Shown: positions 8,781-17,983, counted from the first letter of the stretch. The stretch is DNA of 64,000 nucleotides from Bacteroidota bacterium (GCA_963169455.1 CAUJDW010000042.1:19629-83628); one strand, 5' to 3'. Numbers and translations: made by a program. The notes: generated by a model from the letters alone, not told the origin.

Positions 8781-8951
8781 AGGGCCCAGGGCGGCGGACA
8801 GCCCGCCGCCACTCCGCAGGAAGATGCCGAACGCCGGAAAGCCGCAGCCATGATGGAAGCCTTAATCCGCGAAATACCGCTGCGCAACCTGGCCCTCCTG
8901 TCGCAGGGACAGGTTGCGGAAGAGATGCCGGAAGGGCTGCTGAACCAGTGA
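8781..8951 (+). pseudogene. In-frame 56-codon extension after the channel stop; possible gene remnant
   Basis: Immediately after the TGA of the TMEM175-like gene, the same frame stays open for 56 codons to a TGA at 8949-8951. It encodes a Gly/Pro-rich start and then an amphipathic tail: 'MMEALIREIPLRNLALLSQG' followed by 'EEMPEGLLNQ'. The 'IPLRNLALLS' pattern resembles the C-terminal end of some GH3-type beta-glucosidases as I recall them, with low certainty. It could be the stranded 3' end of a lost gene, a product of TGA read-through, or chance in GC-rich DNA. Confidence 0.3.
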
Positions 8952-8990
8952 ATGGGTTATTCCAGCCTATCTGATAGCAGAAAACAACAA

Positions 8991-9026
8991 TGAGGCGCCA
9001 TGTCTCCGTTTGGACATGACGCCTCA
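8991..9026. terminator. 14-bp stem-loop between channel and small membrane gene
   Basis: TGAGGCGCCATGTC (8991-9004) pairs with GACATGACGCCTCA (9013-9026) with a single C-A mismatch and an 8-nt loop. It lies 31-46 bp before the start of the 92-aa membrane protein. Without a U-tract it is either a terminator for the upstream unit or a leader structure of the downstream gene. Confidence 0.45.
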
Positions 9027-9056
9027 ATCCAATGAAAAAACCAAAACTATTCCCAC

Positions 9057-9335
9057 ATGCACTCCACCCTCTTCTTCGTCCTCGCCTCCGTAGGCATTGT
9101 CGCGGCTGCCTGGTATGTCGTGGCCAGTTTGCTCATCTTCGAAGCCCTTCGGAAAAGAGGGGTTCCTGTCAGTTTTTTATTATTACGGCTTTTCATCATT
9201 CGCTACGCCAACCAATACAAGGAAGCCACACGGGAGGAATCAGGCAAAGTTGGCGCATTGTATTACCACTGGCTCGTTTCAATCAACGTGGTGCTGCTGG
9301 TGGTGGTTTTGTTGTTGATTTTAGGGTTGGGGTAA
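9057..9335 (+). CDS. Small two-helix membrane protein (92 aa)
   Basis: Function not recognised. The protein has an N-terminal transmembrane helix (about 5-28, 'FFVLASVGIVAAAWYVVASLLIF'-like composition), a charged middle loop 'ANQYKEATREESGKVGALYY' (about 50-70), and a C-terminal helix of almost pure Val/Leu (about 72-90). The conserved-looking acidic/basic loop between two helices suggests a genuine gene rather than a chance frame. The ATG at 9057 directly follows the stem-loop at 8991-9026. It is convergent with the downstream lipoprotein gene. Confidence 0.75.
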   Translation: MHSTLFFVLASVGIVAAAWYVVASLLIFEALRKRGVPVSFLLLRLFIIRYANQYKEATREESGKVGALYYHWLVSINVVLLVVVLLLILGLG

Positions 9336-9397
9336 AAAAACCACAGGATGATCCTCCCTGGCAGGGCCCGGCGCTAATCGCCCCGTGGCGCACTTCA

Positions 9398-10534
9398 TCA
9401 ATAGTACTCGTATTCCGTGACTTCTGATCCCGCGCCGGAAGTATGCCTCTTAACCGGCAGCCCATCTTCCCGGAATTCATAGGAGAACTTGTACTCGAGC
9501 TCCATCCCGTGTTCTTCCAGGCGGAAAGAGGTGGGCAGCGTGCGCTGCGCCGCTATGCCGGGGATGAGCTCCAGCGGGAAGAGGTTGGCCTTATCGCCGT
9601 AGCCCTCATAGGTGCGGGTGGAGATCAGCTCCAGCTCTTCCCCTCCGGCTATCGGATAGTACGTCAACTGCTTGTACAGGTTGCCATCCTCGTAGTAGAG
9701 GTAAACGAAAACGAGGCTGAGCGCATATTCTCCTGAAGACTGCCGGTTGTAGAGGGCCTGCGAGCCAACATTTCCGGCCGGGTCGTAATCGTATTCGCTG
9801 TACGCCGTCTTCAGGCCGTTGACGATCTTCTCGGAGCGAATGATCCGCCCGTTTTCCTGAAAGAAGTACTCGTCGTTGTCCGGATAATAGTTGACCCTTT
9901 CAATCAGGCCGTTGCCTGCATAAGTGTAGGCCTCCGTGCCGGTAGTCAGCGCAGGGGTGGCTTTTTCCCAGTGTACTTTGGCCACTTTACCGGAGGCGCC
10001 GTACGCATAGGTTCTTTTGACCCTCCAGTTTCCGGCATAGGTTTGGTATGACTTGGCGCGGGCCAGCAGTTCGTCATCCATCACAGACAATTCGTAGGAA
10101 AGCTCGTTTCCTTTTACAATGCCTCCCTCCGCACCAATGATGGAGAAAACGGCAGTTTGGTTGCCATTACCCACTGCGTCATTGACAGGCAACAGGGCAA
10201 AACCGGCGGAAGTGGCGCCTACGGCAACTTCCAGCTCCAGGCGGCCGCTGGCGTCTATGGCCGGTTCGGTAGTGAAGGGTGCGGCTCCCGGCTGCCCTTC
10301 CAGCTGAATTATCACTGTCCCCGATTCCTTTACCGGAGCCGAGAAAAGGATGTTTACCGTGGCCCCATCGGCATCGTTTTCATACAATGCCCCGCCGGGG
10401 TTTTCGAAATTGGCCTTTACCGGCTTTCCGATAGGCTTGCCGATAGGATGCTCCAGGTCGAATTGATCTTTTTCGCAGGAGAAAACACTGGCAGCCATAA
10501 AGGCGCCAATGATGAATTTCCAGGTGTTTTTCAT
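9398..10534 (-). CDS. Putative lipoprotein with beta-rich N-terminal domain and Tyr-rich repeats
   Basis: A 378-aa protein with signal 'MKNTWKFIIGAFMAASVFSCEKD', lipobox Cys at residue 20. Residues about 40-155 form a beta-rich region ('VNILFSAPVKESGTVIIQLEG', 'GFALLPVNDAVGNGN') reminiscent of the Calx-beta-like domains seen at the start of many Bacteroidota SusE/F-like lipoproteins. The remainder has Tyr/Gly-rich motifs such as 'EAYTYAGNGLIERVNYYPDN' and 'YSEYDYDPAGNV', similar in style to YD-type repeats. An outer-membrane surface location is inferred; no binding function can be assigned. It follows the PEP-binding operon in the same orientation after 191 bp. Confidence 0.82.
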   Translation of the reverse strand: MKNTWKFIIGAFMAASVFSCEKDQFDLEHPIGKPIGKPVKANFENPGGALYENDADGATVNILFSAPVKESGTVIIQLEGQPGAAPFTTEPAIDASGRLELEVAVGATSAGFALLPVNDAVGNGNQTAVFSIIGAEGGIVKGNELSYELSVMDDELLARAKSYQTYAGNWRVKRTYAYGASGKVAKVHWEKATPALTTGTEAYTYAGNGLIERVNYYPDNDEYFFQENGRIIRSEKIVNGLKTAYSEYDYDPAGNVGSQALYNRQSSGEYALSLVFVYLYYEDGNLYKQLTYYPIAGGEELELISTRTYEGYGDKANLFPLELIPGIAAQRTLPTSFRLEEHGMELEYKFSYEFREDGLPVKRHTSGAGSEVTEYEYY

Positions 10535-10725
10535 AAGTAAAGTTTTAGTTTTTCAGGCAGTTCAAAGTGAGCTGCCGGAATTGAGACAAAGGGTGAGCCG
10601 GGAAGGCCGCATAAACGGCAGAGCGGAGAGGTGAGAATGCCTGAAAACCGGCATCTTTAACATAAAAGTAACATTTCAGGGCATGCCTGATATAAGCCAC
10701 GGAGGGAGATATGAAACGGGAGCCA

Positions 10726-13700
10726 TCAATCCAGGCTCGTACCCAGAGGCAATGGCCGGGCCGCATCGGTGACGGCGTCGATTTTTGCCGCAACCCCTCT
10801 TTGTTTTTCAATGTCTTGGTCCGTCACGAAATGAATATCCAGCAGGCCTTTGACCGTGTGGCCGGTTCGCAGGTAGTAAATGTATTCCAGGCTGTTGCCC
10901 CAGCCCTCCAGCCAGAGCGCCAGCTCCCTGCGCTGGGCATCCGAACCTGAGAAGTGGATCAGCAGGTCGATATCGCTGCTCAGGCCGGCAGTGGCGTTTT
11001 TTGTGCTGCCAAAAACATAGATGCCCTTCACCCCAAAGCGGCCGGGGTCAACCCGGGAAGCGATCTGCTCAGCAGCGCTCAGCCGCCAGCGCCAGTAAAA
11101 ATCCGTATCCTTTCTGCTCCCGGGCAATACCCTGTTCTCCTTTTCAACAGGAGCATCGGCAGGCTCCGCAAGTATGGCCATGGCTTTGCTTTCCTCCGCA
11201 TTCATCAGCAATTTCACCACCCTGCCGCCGGTGTATGCCGGTACATCGATGACCTTGACCACATCCGATAAATGGGCCGATTCGGGAATCAGCTCGCCCA
11301 GGATGTTGGGCGACAACCTGAAAAAGGGCTCATTGAAAATATTGCCTTCGTCATCGGGATATAGCGGAAGGTACCTGATGTCCGCTTCCATGAGGTCCTG
11401 AAAAAAGTGGGTGCCGAAAGACAACTCGGGGACGTATTCCTTCCGCTTCCTGGCAATCTCGATCAGGATGGCGGTGTTGTTGATGTCGGAGTAGGTCACA
11501 CTCACTCCCAGCTTGATGTCGCCGCGGCTGCCCCAGCGGCCGGGGCCCATCAGGATAAACTGCCTTTTGGGCAGGATCTTGTTCAGCTTGCCCACCGTTT
11601 TCCCCACCGCGATGAGGTCTGCATAATCAGGCAGTTCGCTGTATTTCTGCGGATCGATGTAAACGAGATGCGAAATATTGGGCGCCACGCCATTCGTAAT
11701 GTGCCGGCAGGCCGTGAACACCACGGCATCGTCCGGTACATCGTGGGGGATTTCGGCCGGCTTGTCCACTTTCCCATAGCCCTGAGGGCGGCATTGCAGC
11801 AGGTAGAAATTTGTGCCGTCATGGGCGAACTCGATATCGACGGGATATTTGAATTCCTTCTGGAGGACGGACATGATCGACCGGATTTTCGGGATAAAAT
11901 CTGTCTTTTCAATCAGCCCGTTAAAGGTGACGATGAAGTTGTCCTTTTCGAAATCCATTCCGAAGCGCTGAACCTGCTGGATGTGGTTGTCCGCTATTCT
12001 GGAAACGATCTGGTGGATGGCGGGGTAATCCCTGCCATATTTCCGCAGCAATTCCCTGATATCGACCGTTTCGAGCTTCCGCTTTTCCAGGTTGATCACA
12101 TCGATTTTCTTCGGAGAATACCGCACTATATCCTCCGTAGTGATGTTAACCCGCAAGCCCGGCTTTCCCGGAGCGATGAGCACCGGATAGTCGTCACTGA
12201 GGCGGTCGACCGCCCGGGTGCCGAGCCCGGGGACGAGCCGTATCAGGCCATCTTCTTTTTCTATCCGCCCGGACCACTTGTAGTTGTTGTCCGAAAAGGC
12301 GACCCCGGCAAAGGCCGGGAAATAATAAGGCCCCACCCGCTGGCCCACGGCCTCCTGGATCAAAATGCCCATTTCCTCATTATAGTCCAACAGGTCTTTT
12401 TCGATGCGGTACTCAATGGGGTCGGGCCCGAAAGTGGAGGCATATACTTCGGCAATGGCGTCGGTCAGCTCTTCCAGCCTTTCCTTCTTGGAGCCCTGAT
12501 TGGAAATGAACAGGCTCTTGTACTTCCCTGCAAAAATGGAATCCGGCCGGTCTTCCAGCAGGCTCGTGCTCCGGATGACCAGGGGAACGTCGCCGAGGTT
12601 GTCCAGCATCAAACTCAGAGACTTCAGGATTTCGGCAGGAAAGGAGGAATTCTTAAAAACCAGTGAAACAAAGGGGTACTCTTTGCGTATCTGTTCTATA
12701 CCCTTGTATTTCTGCTCAACGATATCCTCCAGGTTGTTGTACTTGATGAATTTCAGTATGCCGTCGGACGTTATATACCAGGCCTTGGGGACGAGGAATT
12801 GTCTGGCGTAATCATCGCTGAATTCCGATTTTTGCAGGATGCGCTGAGACAGGAACAATCCCGAAGTCTTTCCGCCGAGCTTGCCGTGGCTGTCCGCGGG
12901 GTAAATCACGTGGTTGACCAGCCCGTTAAAGTCATCGAGCTCGATAAAATGCTTCGCGATCTTGACAAATTCGTTCTCGCCACTCAGCAGTCGCCTTATC
13001 AGGATGATCCTCAGGCTCTTTTCCCGGTTCGGCGAAAGCTCCAGCCCATGTGCTTTGAGGTGGTGGTACCTCGCCAGCGCGGCGCTTATTTCCTCAAAGG
13101 ACGAACCCGTGTTATTCAGTGTATTGACCAGAAAGCCCGACTGGTCCTCCTTTATCCAGCGGCTGATATTGTCGATTATTTCGCGTTCGCTCAGATACCT
13201 GCTGGCCAGGTCGAAGATTTCATTGCTGCTGGCGATGAAATCCTCCATGGATTTTGCCTGATAGGGGAAATTCGTATCCAGAGGAGAGGCGTCCGCATCA
13301 TCTTTGGGTTCGGTGCTGAACAGGTCGAACAATTTTTCGCTTTCGGCAACGCCTTTCCAGCCCAGGTAATTCACCATTTTCTGGGAAATCCTGATGAGCA
13401 GCTTGGGGTCGGTTTTTTTCAGAATATCCAGGATTACAACCCATTCAAAACGCCTTTCCATCTTTTTCTGAACACTCCCCTCGAAAACGGATTTCAGCTG
13501 CTTGTGCAGGAAATAACTGCTGACCAGTTCTGATATGCTCCTGATCAGTTTTTTCTCTTCCTTCAGGAAGGGCCCGTAATCGCAAATGGGCCTCTTTTCC
13601 GTATAGAATACCTGCACCCTGCCCACGGCCTCGTCCTGGGTAGTGATCCCGGATTCAAGCATCCATTCCGTTTCTTCAAAAGCCGGCGACTGGACAACCA

Positions 13701-13902
13701 TCTTTCGGTATTCTATTCTGACAATGCAGATATCGGGATATTGCCAGCCTGCGGGGATGACCCTGATCACACCCTCCAGGATTTCCCTGGTGCTCTTGCT
13801 TTTGTCATCCAGCAATTCCTGGATCTCATACAGGCAGTTCAGTTCCTTGGCCCTTTCCTGCAACTGGTTGATCAGGCCATCCGGGATGAGATTTTTATCC
13901 AT
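10726..13902 (-). CDS. PEP/pyruvate-binding ATP-grasp protein fused to a C-terminal nucleotidyltransferase
   Basis: A 1058-aa multidomain protein. Residues 1-140 begin 'LQERAKELNCLYEIQELL', resembling a GAF-like sensor region. About 335-710 is the ATP-grasp (PPDK_N type) domain of PEP synthases: 'KLGGKTSGLF' (341-350), 'VIRSTSLLEDRPDSIFAGKY' (442-461), 'IQEAVGQRVG', and 'FYLLQCRPQG' near 700. A further region (about 765-890) carries 'GPGRWGS' (787-792) and 'SFGTHFFQDLMEADI' (828-842). The C terminus (about 940-1058) is a pol-beta-type nucleotidyltransferase with 'FGSTKNATAGLSSDIDLL': G965-S966, D977 and D979. The swivelling phospho-His domain (TSxGGxxSHAA) and the C-terminal PEP barrel are absent, so the ordinary PEP synthase reaction is not expected. 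It lies 24 bp after its paralogue in an operon. Confidence 0.85.
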   Translation of the reverse strand: MDKNLIPDGLINQLQERAKELNCLYEIQELLDDKSKSTREILEGVIRVIPAGWQYPDICIVRIEYRKMVVQSPAFEETEWMLESGITTQDEAVGRVQVFYTEKRPICDYGPFLKEEKKLIRSISELVSSYFLHKQLKSVFEGSVQKKMERRFEWVVILDILKKTDPKLLIRISQKMVNYLGWKGVAESEKLFDLFSTEPKDDADASPLDTNFPYQAKSMEDFIASSNEIFDLASRYLSEREIIDNISRWIKEDQSGFLVNTLNNTGSSFEEISAALARYHHLKAHGLELSPNREKSLRIILIRRLLSGENEFVKIAKHFIELDDFNGLVNHVIYPADSHGKLGGKTSGLFLSQRILQKSEFSDDYARQFLVPKAWYITSDGILKFIKYNNLEDIVEQKYKGIEQIRKEYPFVSLVFKNSSFPAEILKSLSLMLDNLGDVPLVIRSTSLLEDRPDSIFAGKYKSLFISNQGSKKERLEELTDAIAEVYASTFGPDPIEYRIEKDLLDYNEEMGILIQEAVGQRVGPYYFPAFAGVAFSDNNYKWSGRIEKEDGLIRLVPGLGTRAVDRLSDDYPVLIAPGKPGLRVNITTEDIVRYSPKKIDVINLEKRKLETVDIRELLRKYGRDYPAIHQIVSRIADNHIQQVQRFGMDFEKDNFIVTFNGLIEKTDFIPKIRSIMSVLQKEFKYPVDIEFAHDGTNFYLLQCRPQGYGKVDKPAEIPHDVPDDAVVFTACRHITNGVAPNISHLVYIDPQKYSELPDYADLIAVGKTVGKLNKILPKRQFILMGPGRWGSRGDIKLGVSVTYSDINNTAILIEIARKRKEYVPELSFGTHFFQDLMEADIRYLPLYPDDEGNIFNEPFFRLSPNILGELIPESAHLSDVVKVIDVPAYTGGRVVKLLMNAEESKAMAILAEPADAPVEKENRVLPGSRKDTDFYWRWRLSAAEQIASRVDPGRFGVKGIYVFGSTKNATAGLSSDIDLLIHFSGSDAQRRELALWLEGWGNSLEYIYYLRTGHTVKGLLDIHFVTDQDIEKQRGVAAKIDAVTDAARPLPLGTSLD

Positions 13903-13926
13903 GCGCTCTTTTCTTTTTCTGCGCCC

Positions 13927-15651
13927 TCAGGCGCTCTTGAGGATCAGCCCCCTGCCCGTCCTTCCATCTACTTTCACGGAAAGGTGCGAATCGCTTACTA
14001 CATGTTTCACAAATTGCGTTTCAGCGGCGGTTCGGAGCCGGGAAATCCACTCCATATCAAAAACAAAACGCGGAGGGTAGGGAATGGAAAAATAGAATAC
14101 CTGAAAACTCGTCACGTTGTGAAAGAAGTGGGACCCCTGGCTCATATCCTGGCTCATGTGCTCGCCGGATGCTTCCACGATCACTTTGGCGCCGGAAATC
14201 TGCCCCCAGTCCACCGGTATGCCGCCCCAGGGGTCGGTAGTGCCCCAGCGGCCGTACCCGATGAGCAGGTAGGGCCTGTTGGCGTTTACAAGCTTCCTGT
14301 TTATGCCTTCAATCTCTTCTGCAATGCGCTGGGCCTGCCCGGCGTCGAAATGCTGGGATTTCAAAAAGACCACGTCTCTGATATTCCGGAGTTGGCCATT
14401 GCCCAGCACCATATCGGAAGAAATGGCCACATCCGGGCCCGACAGCTCATCCTCCGACACATCCGTTGTCCCGTTGGAGACGACCATCGGCCGCACCTGC
14501 AGGAACCCGAAGCGGTGCCTGGCGGCCCCTGCATCCGCCGACAGGCTGAGGGCAAATTCTATTTCCACATCCGACTTCAGGGCCTCCACACAGATGCCCA
14601 TCAGGGCTTTCAGCAGTTCATTGAGCGGAATGCGCCGGGTTTTCAGGATGGGCGCAAAAGTGAGTATCAACGGGCCTCCGGGCTGCATCCCCGGCGATAT
14701 CCGGTCGCTTTGGGGGTCGTAGGTGGACACCAGTTCGCCCAGTGTTCCGTCTTTCTGCGCCTCGGTAAAATGATACTCGAACATGTATTCCGTCTCCCTG
14801 ATGGGGTCGTATTCAGGCGGTGGGCCCAGATTGACTGCCCAGAACCCGAGCTGGGTTTGCTGAAGCATGTCATCCATGCTCCTGAAAGGAGGCATTTTTG
14901 CCGGGAAAGCAGGGGAAAACGGCCAGGAGGCGCCGCCGTCCACTATCGTCTTTCCCAACCCCAGGGCGAGGTTGACGATGCCTTCCTCCGGCCTGGCCCC
15001 ACCCGCGGGGTAAAAGTTGTAGGACCGCAAAACACCTGAAATTTCAGGGTAGAAGCGCTCGCCGAATTTTTTGCCGACCACCTCCTGAATGATCACAGCC
15101 ATTTTTTCATCCTCCGTGCGGTGCCTGGTGGCCCGGATATAACCTTTAGCTGCTTTGAAAAAGGTGGATGCATAAACGAATTTGATGGCTTCAACCAGCT
15201 TCCGGAACCGCGTGTCGGCATCGGGCTGGTTGTTCGGTGTCATCTTGGTGCGGTATATGCCCGCGAAGGGCTCCCGTTTGGCGTCTTCCAGCAGGCTGGA
15301 GGAACGAACAGCAAGCGGCAGCTTCACCTCGGTTACGATCGTCCTCAGGCCGCCCAGAATTTGGAACGGCAGATCGGCCTTCTGGAACTCCAGCGCTATT
15401 CTGTCATCAGGCTCGTCCGACAAGGCCAGGGGCCACAGGCCATTGCTGTCCATGAAGTCATCAAAAACATCCGTCCTGATGACGATCATCCTGGGAATAC
15501 CGGCCTCAAATTCCGGGAACAAAGCAGCATCCAGCCTCGACAGGAGCGCGGAATGTATGAATTCCAGGCCTCTGGCTTTACCTCCAAGCTCCCCTGCCCC
15601 CAGATAGGCAATAGGGCCTCCCGACTGAAAAAAGCCTTTGTCTAATTCCAT
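13927..15651 (-). CDS. PEP/pyruvate-binding ATP-grasp protein, shorter paralogue
   Basis: A 574-aa protein; the ATG at 15651 begins 'MELDKGFFQSGGPIAYLGAG', and the longer open frame upstream runs through an intergenic repeat, so was discarded. It shows the PPDK_N ATP-grasp landmarks 'LGGKARGLEF' (around 23-32), 'VRSSSLLEDAKREPFAGIY' (around 116-134), 'IIQEVVGKKFGERFYPEISG' and 'FGFLQVRPM'. Like its neighbour it ends with a region containing 'GYGRWGTTDPWGG' (GRW at 467-469) and 'QGSHFFHNVTSF' (HFF at 508-510). No phospho-His swivel domain and no PEP/pyruvate barrel follow. It is the first gene of a two-gene operon and lies 263 bp downstream of glutamate dehydrogenase in the same orientation. 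The two products probably act together. Confidence 0.85.
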   Translation of the reverse strand: MELDKGFFQSGGPIAYLGAGELGGKARGLEFIHSALLSRLDAALFPEFEAGIPRMIVIRTDVFDDFMDSNGLWPLALSDEPDDRIALEFQKADLPFQILGGLRTIVTEVKLPLAVRSSSLLEDAKREPFAGIYRTKMTPNNQPDADTRFRKLVEAIKFVYASTFFKAAKGYIRATRHRTEDEKMAVIIQEVVGKKFGERFYPEISGVLRSYNFYPAGGARPEEGIVNLALGLGKTIVDGGASWPFSPAFPAKMPPFRSMDDMLQQTQLGFWAVNLGPPPEYDPIRETEYMFEYHFTEAQKDGTLGELVSTYDPQSDRISPGMQPGGPLILTFAPILKTRRIPLNELLKALMGICVEALKSDVEIEFALSLSADAGAARHRFGFLQVRPMVVSNGTTDVSEDELSGPDVAISSDMVLGNGQLRNIRDVVFLKSQHFDAGQAQRIAEEIEGINRKLVNANRPYLLIGYGRWGTTDPWGGIPVDWGQISGAKVIVEASGEHMSQDMSQGSHFFHNVTSFQVFYFSIPYPPRFVFDMEWISRLRTAAETQFVKHVVSDSHLSVKVDGRTGRGLILKSA

Positions 15652-15720
15652 AGCGCGGGTTTGAAATTCAAAAGCACCAGGCCTCCCTTCAGCTTTGCTT
15701 CGCGAAAAAAAACGCGGGGG

Positions 15721-15812
15721 GCAAAGACGCAGAGCAGGGCGCAAAGGTTGGCAAATGGCCTGGCCGATTTCCTGCAAAAAACCTCTGCGCCCTACGCGCC
15801 TCTGCGTTTTTT
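15721..15812. repeat. Imperfect inverted repeat of CTCTGCG-type intergenic motif
   Basis: The segment at 15721-15746 ('CAAAGACGCAGAGCAGGGCG' and flanks) is an imperfect inverted copy of 15781-15808 ('CTCTGCGCCCTACGCGCCTC' and flanks). The second arm ends in seven Ts. The core 'GCGCCTCTGCG' recurs at 22911-22938. It sits between glutamate dehydrogenase and the PEP-binding operon. It looks like a dispersed intergenic repeat family and could also act as a terminator for plus-strand transcripts. Confidence 0.5.
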
Positions 15813-15914
15813 TACAAATACATGGGAAGCGGAGGGCGCAAAGGGCTTATGCCCCCCCTCTCACCCGGTTTTCCAGCTTCCCTTTTCCGCCCCGCCTTAA
15901 AACGCCAGCCTTGC

Positions 15915-17210
15915 TCAGAGCCAGCCCCTGTTCTGGCAGGCCCGCACCACCCTGTCGACAGAGATGACGTAGGCGGCGTCGCGCATGCCCAGTTTATTCT
16001 GCTTCGAAAAATCGCTGACGGCCGCAAAAGCAGTCGTCATTTTTTGGTCCAGCTTCGAGAGCACCTCGTCCTTAGGCCAGTAGTAGTTCATGTTGTTCTG
16101 CACCTGTTCAAAGTAACTGCAGATCACACCGCCGGAATTGGCCAGAAAATCGGGGATGACATATATATTCTTGCTGTCCAGCACCACATCGGCTTCCGGC
16201 GTGGTGGGGCCGTTGGCCCCTTCGGCGATGATCTTTACCCTTTTGCTGATATTGACGGCGTTTTCTTCCGTGATCTGATTTTCCAGAGCCGCGGGAACCA
16301 AAATATCCACATCCTGTTCCAGCCAGGCCTCGCCAGGCAAGATTTCGTAACCCAAACCCCTCGCTTTTGCTTTGTCAATGCCTCCGAAGACATCGGTGAT
16401 ATCCATGAGTTCCTTCAGGTTTATGCCTTCCTTTTTCCTGAAAGCATAACTCATTTTATCGTCATTATCCCAGGAAGACACGCAGACGGGCGTGCCGCCC
16501 ATTTTGACATACAGTTCAATTGCATATTGGGATACGTTGCCGAAACCCTGGAAGCTGGCGGTGGTGTTCTCCGGTTTGATATTCAGTTCCTTCAGGGCTT
16601 CCCGCACGGTGATAATGGTTCCGTAACCCGTTGCCTCCTTCCTGCCCTGGGAACCTCCCATGCCGATGGGTTTTCCCGTAATGACCCCCGGATATTTCCC
16701 GCCGCTCAGGGTTTCATACTCATCCAGCATCCACAGCATGTGCTGGGGGTTGGTCATCACGTCCGGCGCAGGGATATCCGTGAAGGGGCCGATATTTTTA
16801 AATATCTGGCGTATCCACCCTCTGCATATTTGTTCCTGTTCGAACTGGCTCAGGTTGTGGGGGTCGCATATAACCCCGCCTTTTGCCCCTCCGAGCGGAA
16901 TGTCCGCAACGGAAGTCTTCCAGGTCATCCACATCGACAGTGCGCGCACCGTGTCGACGGTCTCCTGGGGATGGAAGCGAATCCCGCCTTTGGCAGGCCC
17001 GCGGGCGTCGTTGTGCTGTATCCGGAACGCACGGAACACTTTCTTGCTGCCGTCATCCATGTGTACCGGGATGGTGAAGTGGAATTCGCGCATGGGGTTG
17101 CGCAGGAATTCGCGTACAGACTCATTCAGTTCGAGCAGGTCGGCCGCCCTGTCAAATTGCTTTTGGGCAGTCTGGAATGCGTTGTAGGATTTTTTAGCCG
17201 CTAGTTCCAT
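15915..17210 (-). CDS. gdhA: Glutamate dehydrogenase (Glu/Leu/Phe/Val dehydrogenase family)
   Basis: A 431-aa hexamer-type amino acid dehydrogenase that interconverts glutamate with 2-oxoglutarate and ammonia. The substrate and catalytic lysines are visible: K74 in '[11 protein letters not shown]', K98 in '[10 protein letters not shown]' and K110 in 'LGGAKGGV'. The Rossmann domain has '[11 protein letters not shown]', and '[11 protein letters not shown]' and '[15 protein letters not shown]' are characteristic C-terminal motifs. The length and motifs match the shorter catabolic/dual NAD(P) class. Leucine dehydrogenase is about 70 residues shorter, so is less likely. It is divergent from the RibD_C-type reductase. 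Downstream, after a repeat, comes the PEP-binding operon. Confidence 0.93.
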   Translation of the reverse strand: MELAAKKSYNAFQTAQKQFDRAADLLELNESVREFLRNPMREFHFTIPVHMDDGSKKVFRAFRIQHNDARGPAKGGIRFHPQETVDTVRALSMWMTWKTSVADIPLGGAKGGVICDPHNLSQFEQEQICRGWIRQIFKNIGPFTDIPAPDVMTNPQHMLWMLDEYETLSGGKYPGVITGKPIGMGGSQGRKEATGYGTIITVREALKELNIKPENTTASFQGFGNVSQYAIELYVKMGGTPVCVSSWDNDDKMSYAFRKKEGINLKELMDITDVFGGIDKAKARGLGYEILPGEAWLEQDVDILVPAALENQITEENAVNISKRVKIIAEGANGPTTPEADVVLDSKNIYVIPDFLANSGGVICSYFEQVQNNMNYYWPKDEVLSKLDQKMTTAFAAVSDFSKQNKLGMRDAAYVISVDRVVRACQNRGWL

Positions 17211-17440
17211 ATAGAAATTTTGTTTTGTGATGTCGGAAGATCGCAGTATGCCCGCCTTCGGAGCCTCTGTTTTCAGCCGGAAAAAGTGAGCCCCCAGCTG
17301 GCTTAAAAAGCAACTAAAGATAAGCCTTTTAAGGCATATCGCATGGAGGAAAGCCCAATAAATTTAAAGTGTTTCGGCTCTTTACCGGCTCGTGGAAACT
17401 AATTTTCACAAGCTGCTGTTGCAGCAAAGAAAACCACCGA

Positions 17441-17980
17441 ATGCGAAGGATCATTTACTACGCCGCCACATCCATCGACGGCTTTATCTCCGGGCCGGAT
17501 GGCGATATCAGCGGCTTTTTGCAGGAGGGAGAGGGCGTCCGGCAATACCTGGAAGACCTGCAGTCCTTCGACACCGTAATCATGGGCCGGAAAACATACG
17601 AGTTCGGCTACCAGTTTGGGCTGCAGCCGGGGCAACCGGCCTATCCGCACATGAAGCATTACATTTTTTCCAATACGCTGAAATTTGAAAACCCGAACGA
17701 AAATGTACAGGTTTGCCGCCCTGTCCTGGAACAGGCCAACGCTCTGAAAGAGCAGCGAGGCTCGGATATTTACCTCTGTGGCGGTGGTGAATTTGCGGGC
17801 TGGCTGCTTGAGCACAAACTGATCGACGTCCTGAAAATCAAGCTAAACCCCCTGATCCTGGGAGCAGGCATCCGGCTCTTTGGCGCAGCCAAAACGACGC
17901 ACCAGCTTGTGTTAACAGACAGGCAGAGCTTCGATGAGGGGCTGCAAATTTTGACGTACGACATACTTTACCGGGCGTAG
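17441..17980 (+). CDS. RibD C-terminal/dihydrofolate reductase-like family protein
   Basis: A 179-aa protein of the DHFR-like fold, RibD_C family. The ATG at 17441 starts 'MRRIIYYAATSIDGFISGPD', the standard N terminus of YwjB/YyaP-type proteins; a longer upstream frame lacks similarity. 'FDTVIMGRKTYEFG' (around 47-60) and 'IYLCGGGEFAGWLLEH' (the Gly-rich NADPH site, around 109-124) are both present. Members are probably NADPH-dependent reductases but are rarely true folate enzymes, and the substrate is unknown. It is convergent with the ABC ATPase gene, whose stop lies within 4 bp. Confidence 0.9.
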   Translation: MRRIIYYAATSIDGFISGPDGDISGFLQEGEGVRQYLEDLQSFDTVIMGRKTYEFGYQFGLQPGQPAYPHMKHYIFSNTLKFENPNENVQVCRPVLEQANALKEQRGSDIYLCGGGEFAGWLLEHKLIDVLKIKLNPLILGAGIRLFGAAKTTHQLVLTDRQSFDEGLQILTYDILYRA

Positions 17981-17983
17981 GCG

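Noticed and set aside
11407..15039. Long plus-strand open frames opposite the two PEP-binding genes (419 and 432 codons)
   Set aside because: Both overlap genes with clear ATP-grasp motifs; their products have no recognisable domain.
15822..17204. A 460-codon plus-strand frame opposite glutamate dehydrogenase
   Set aside because: Antisense to a complete gdhA with all catalytic lysines; product shows mirror-codon composition only.
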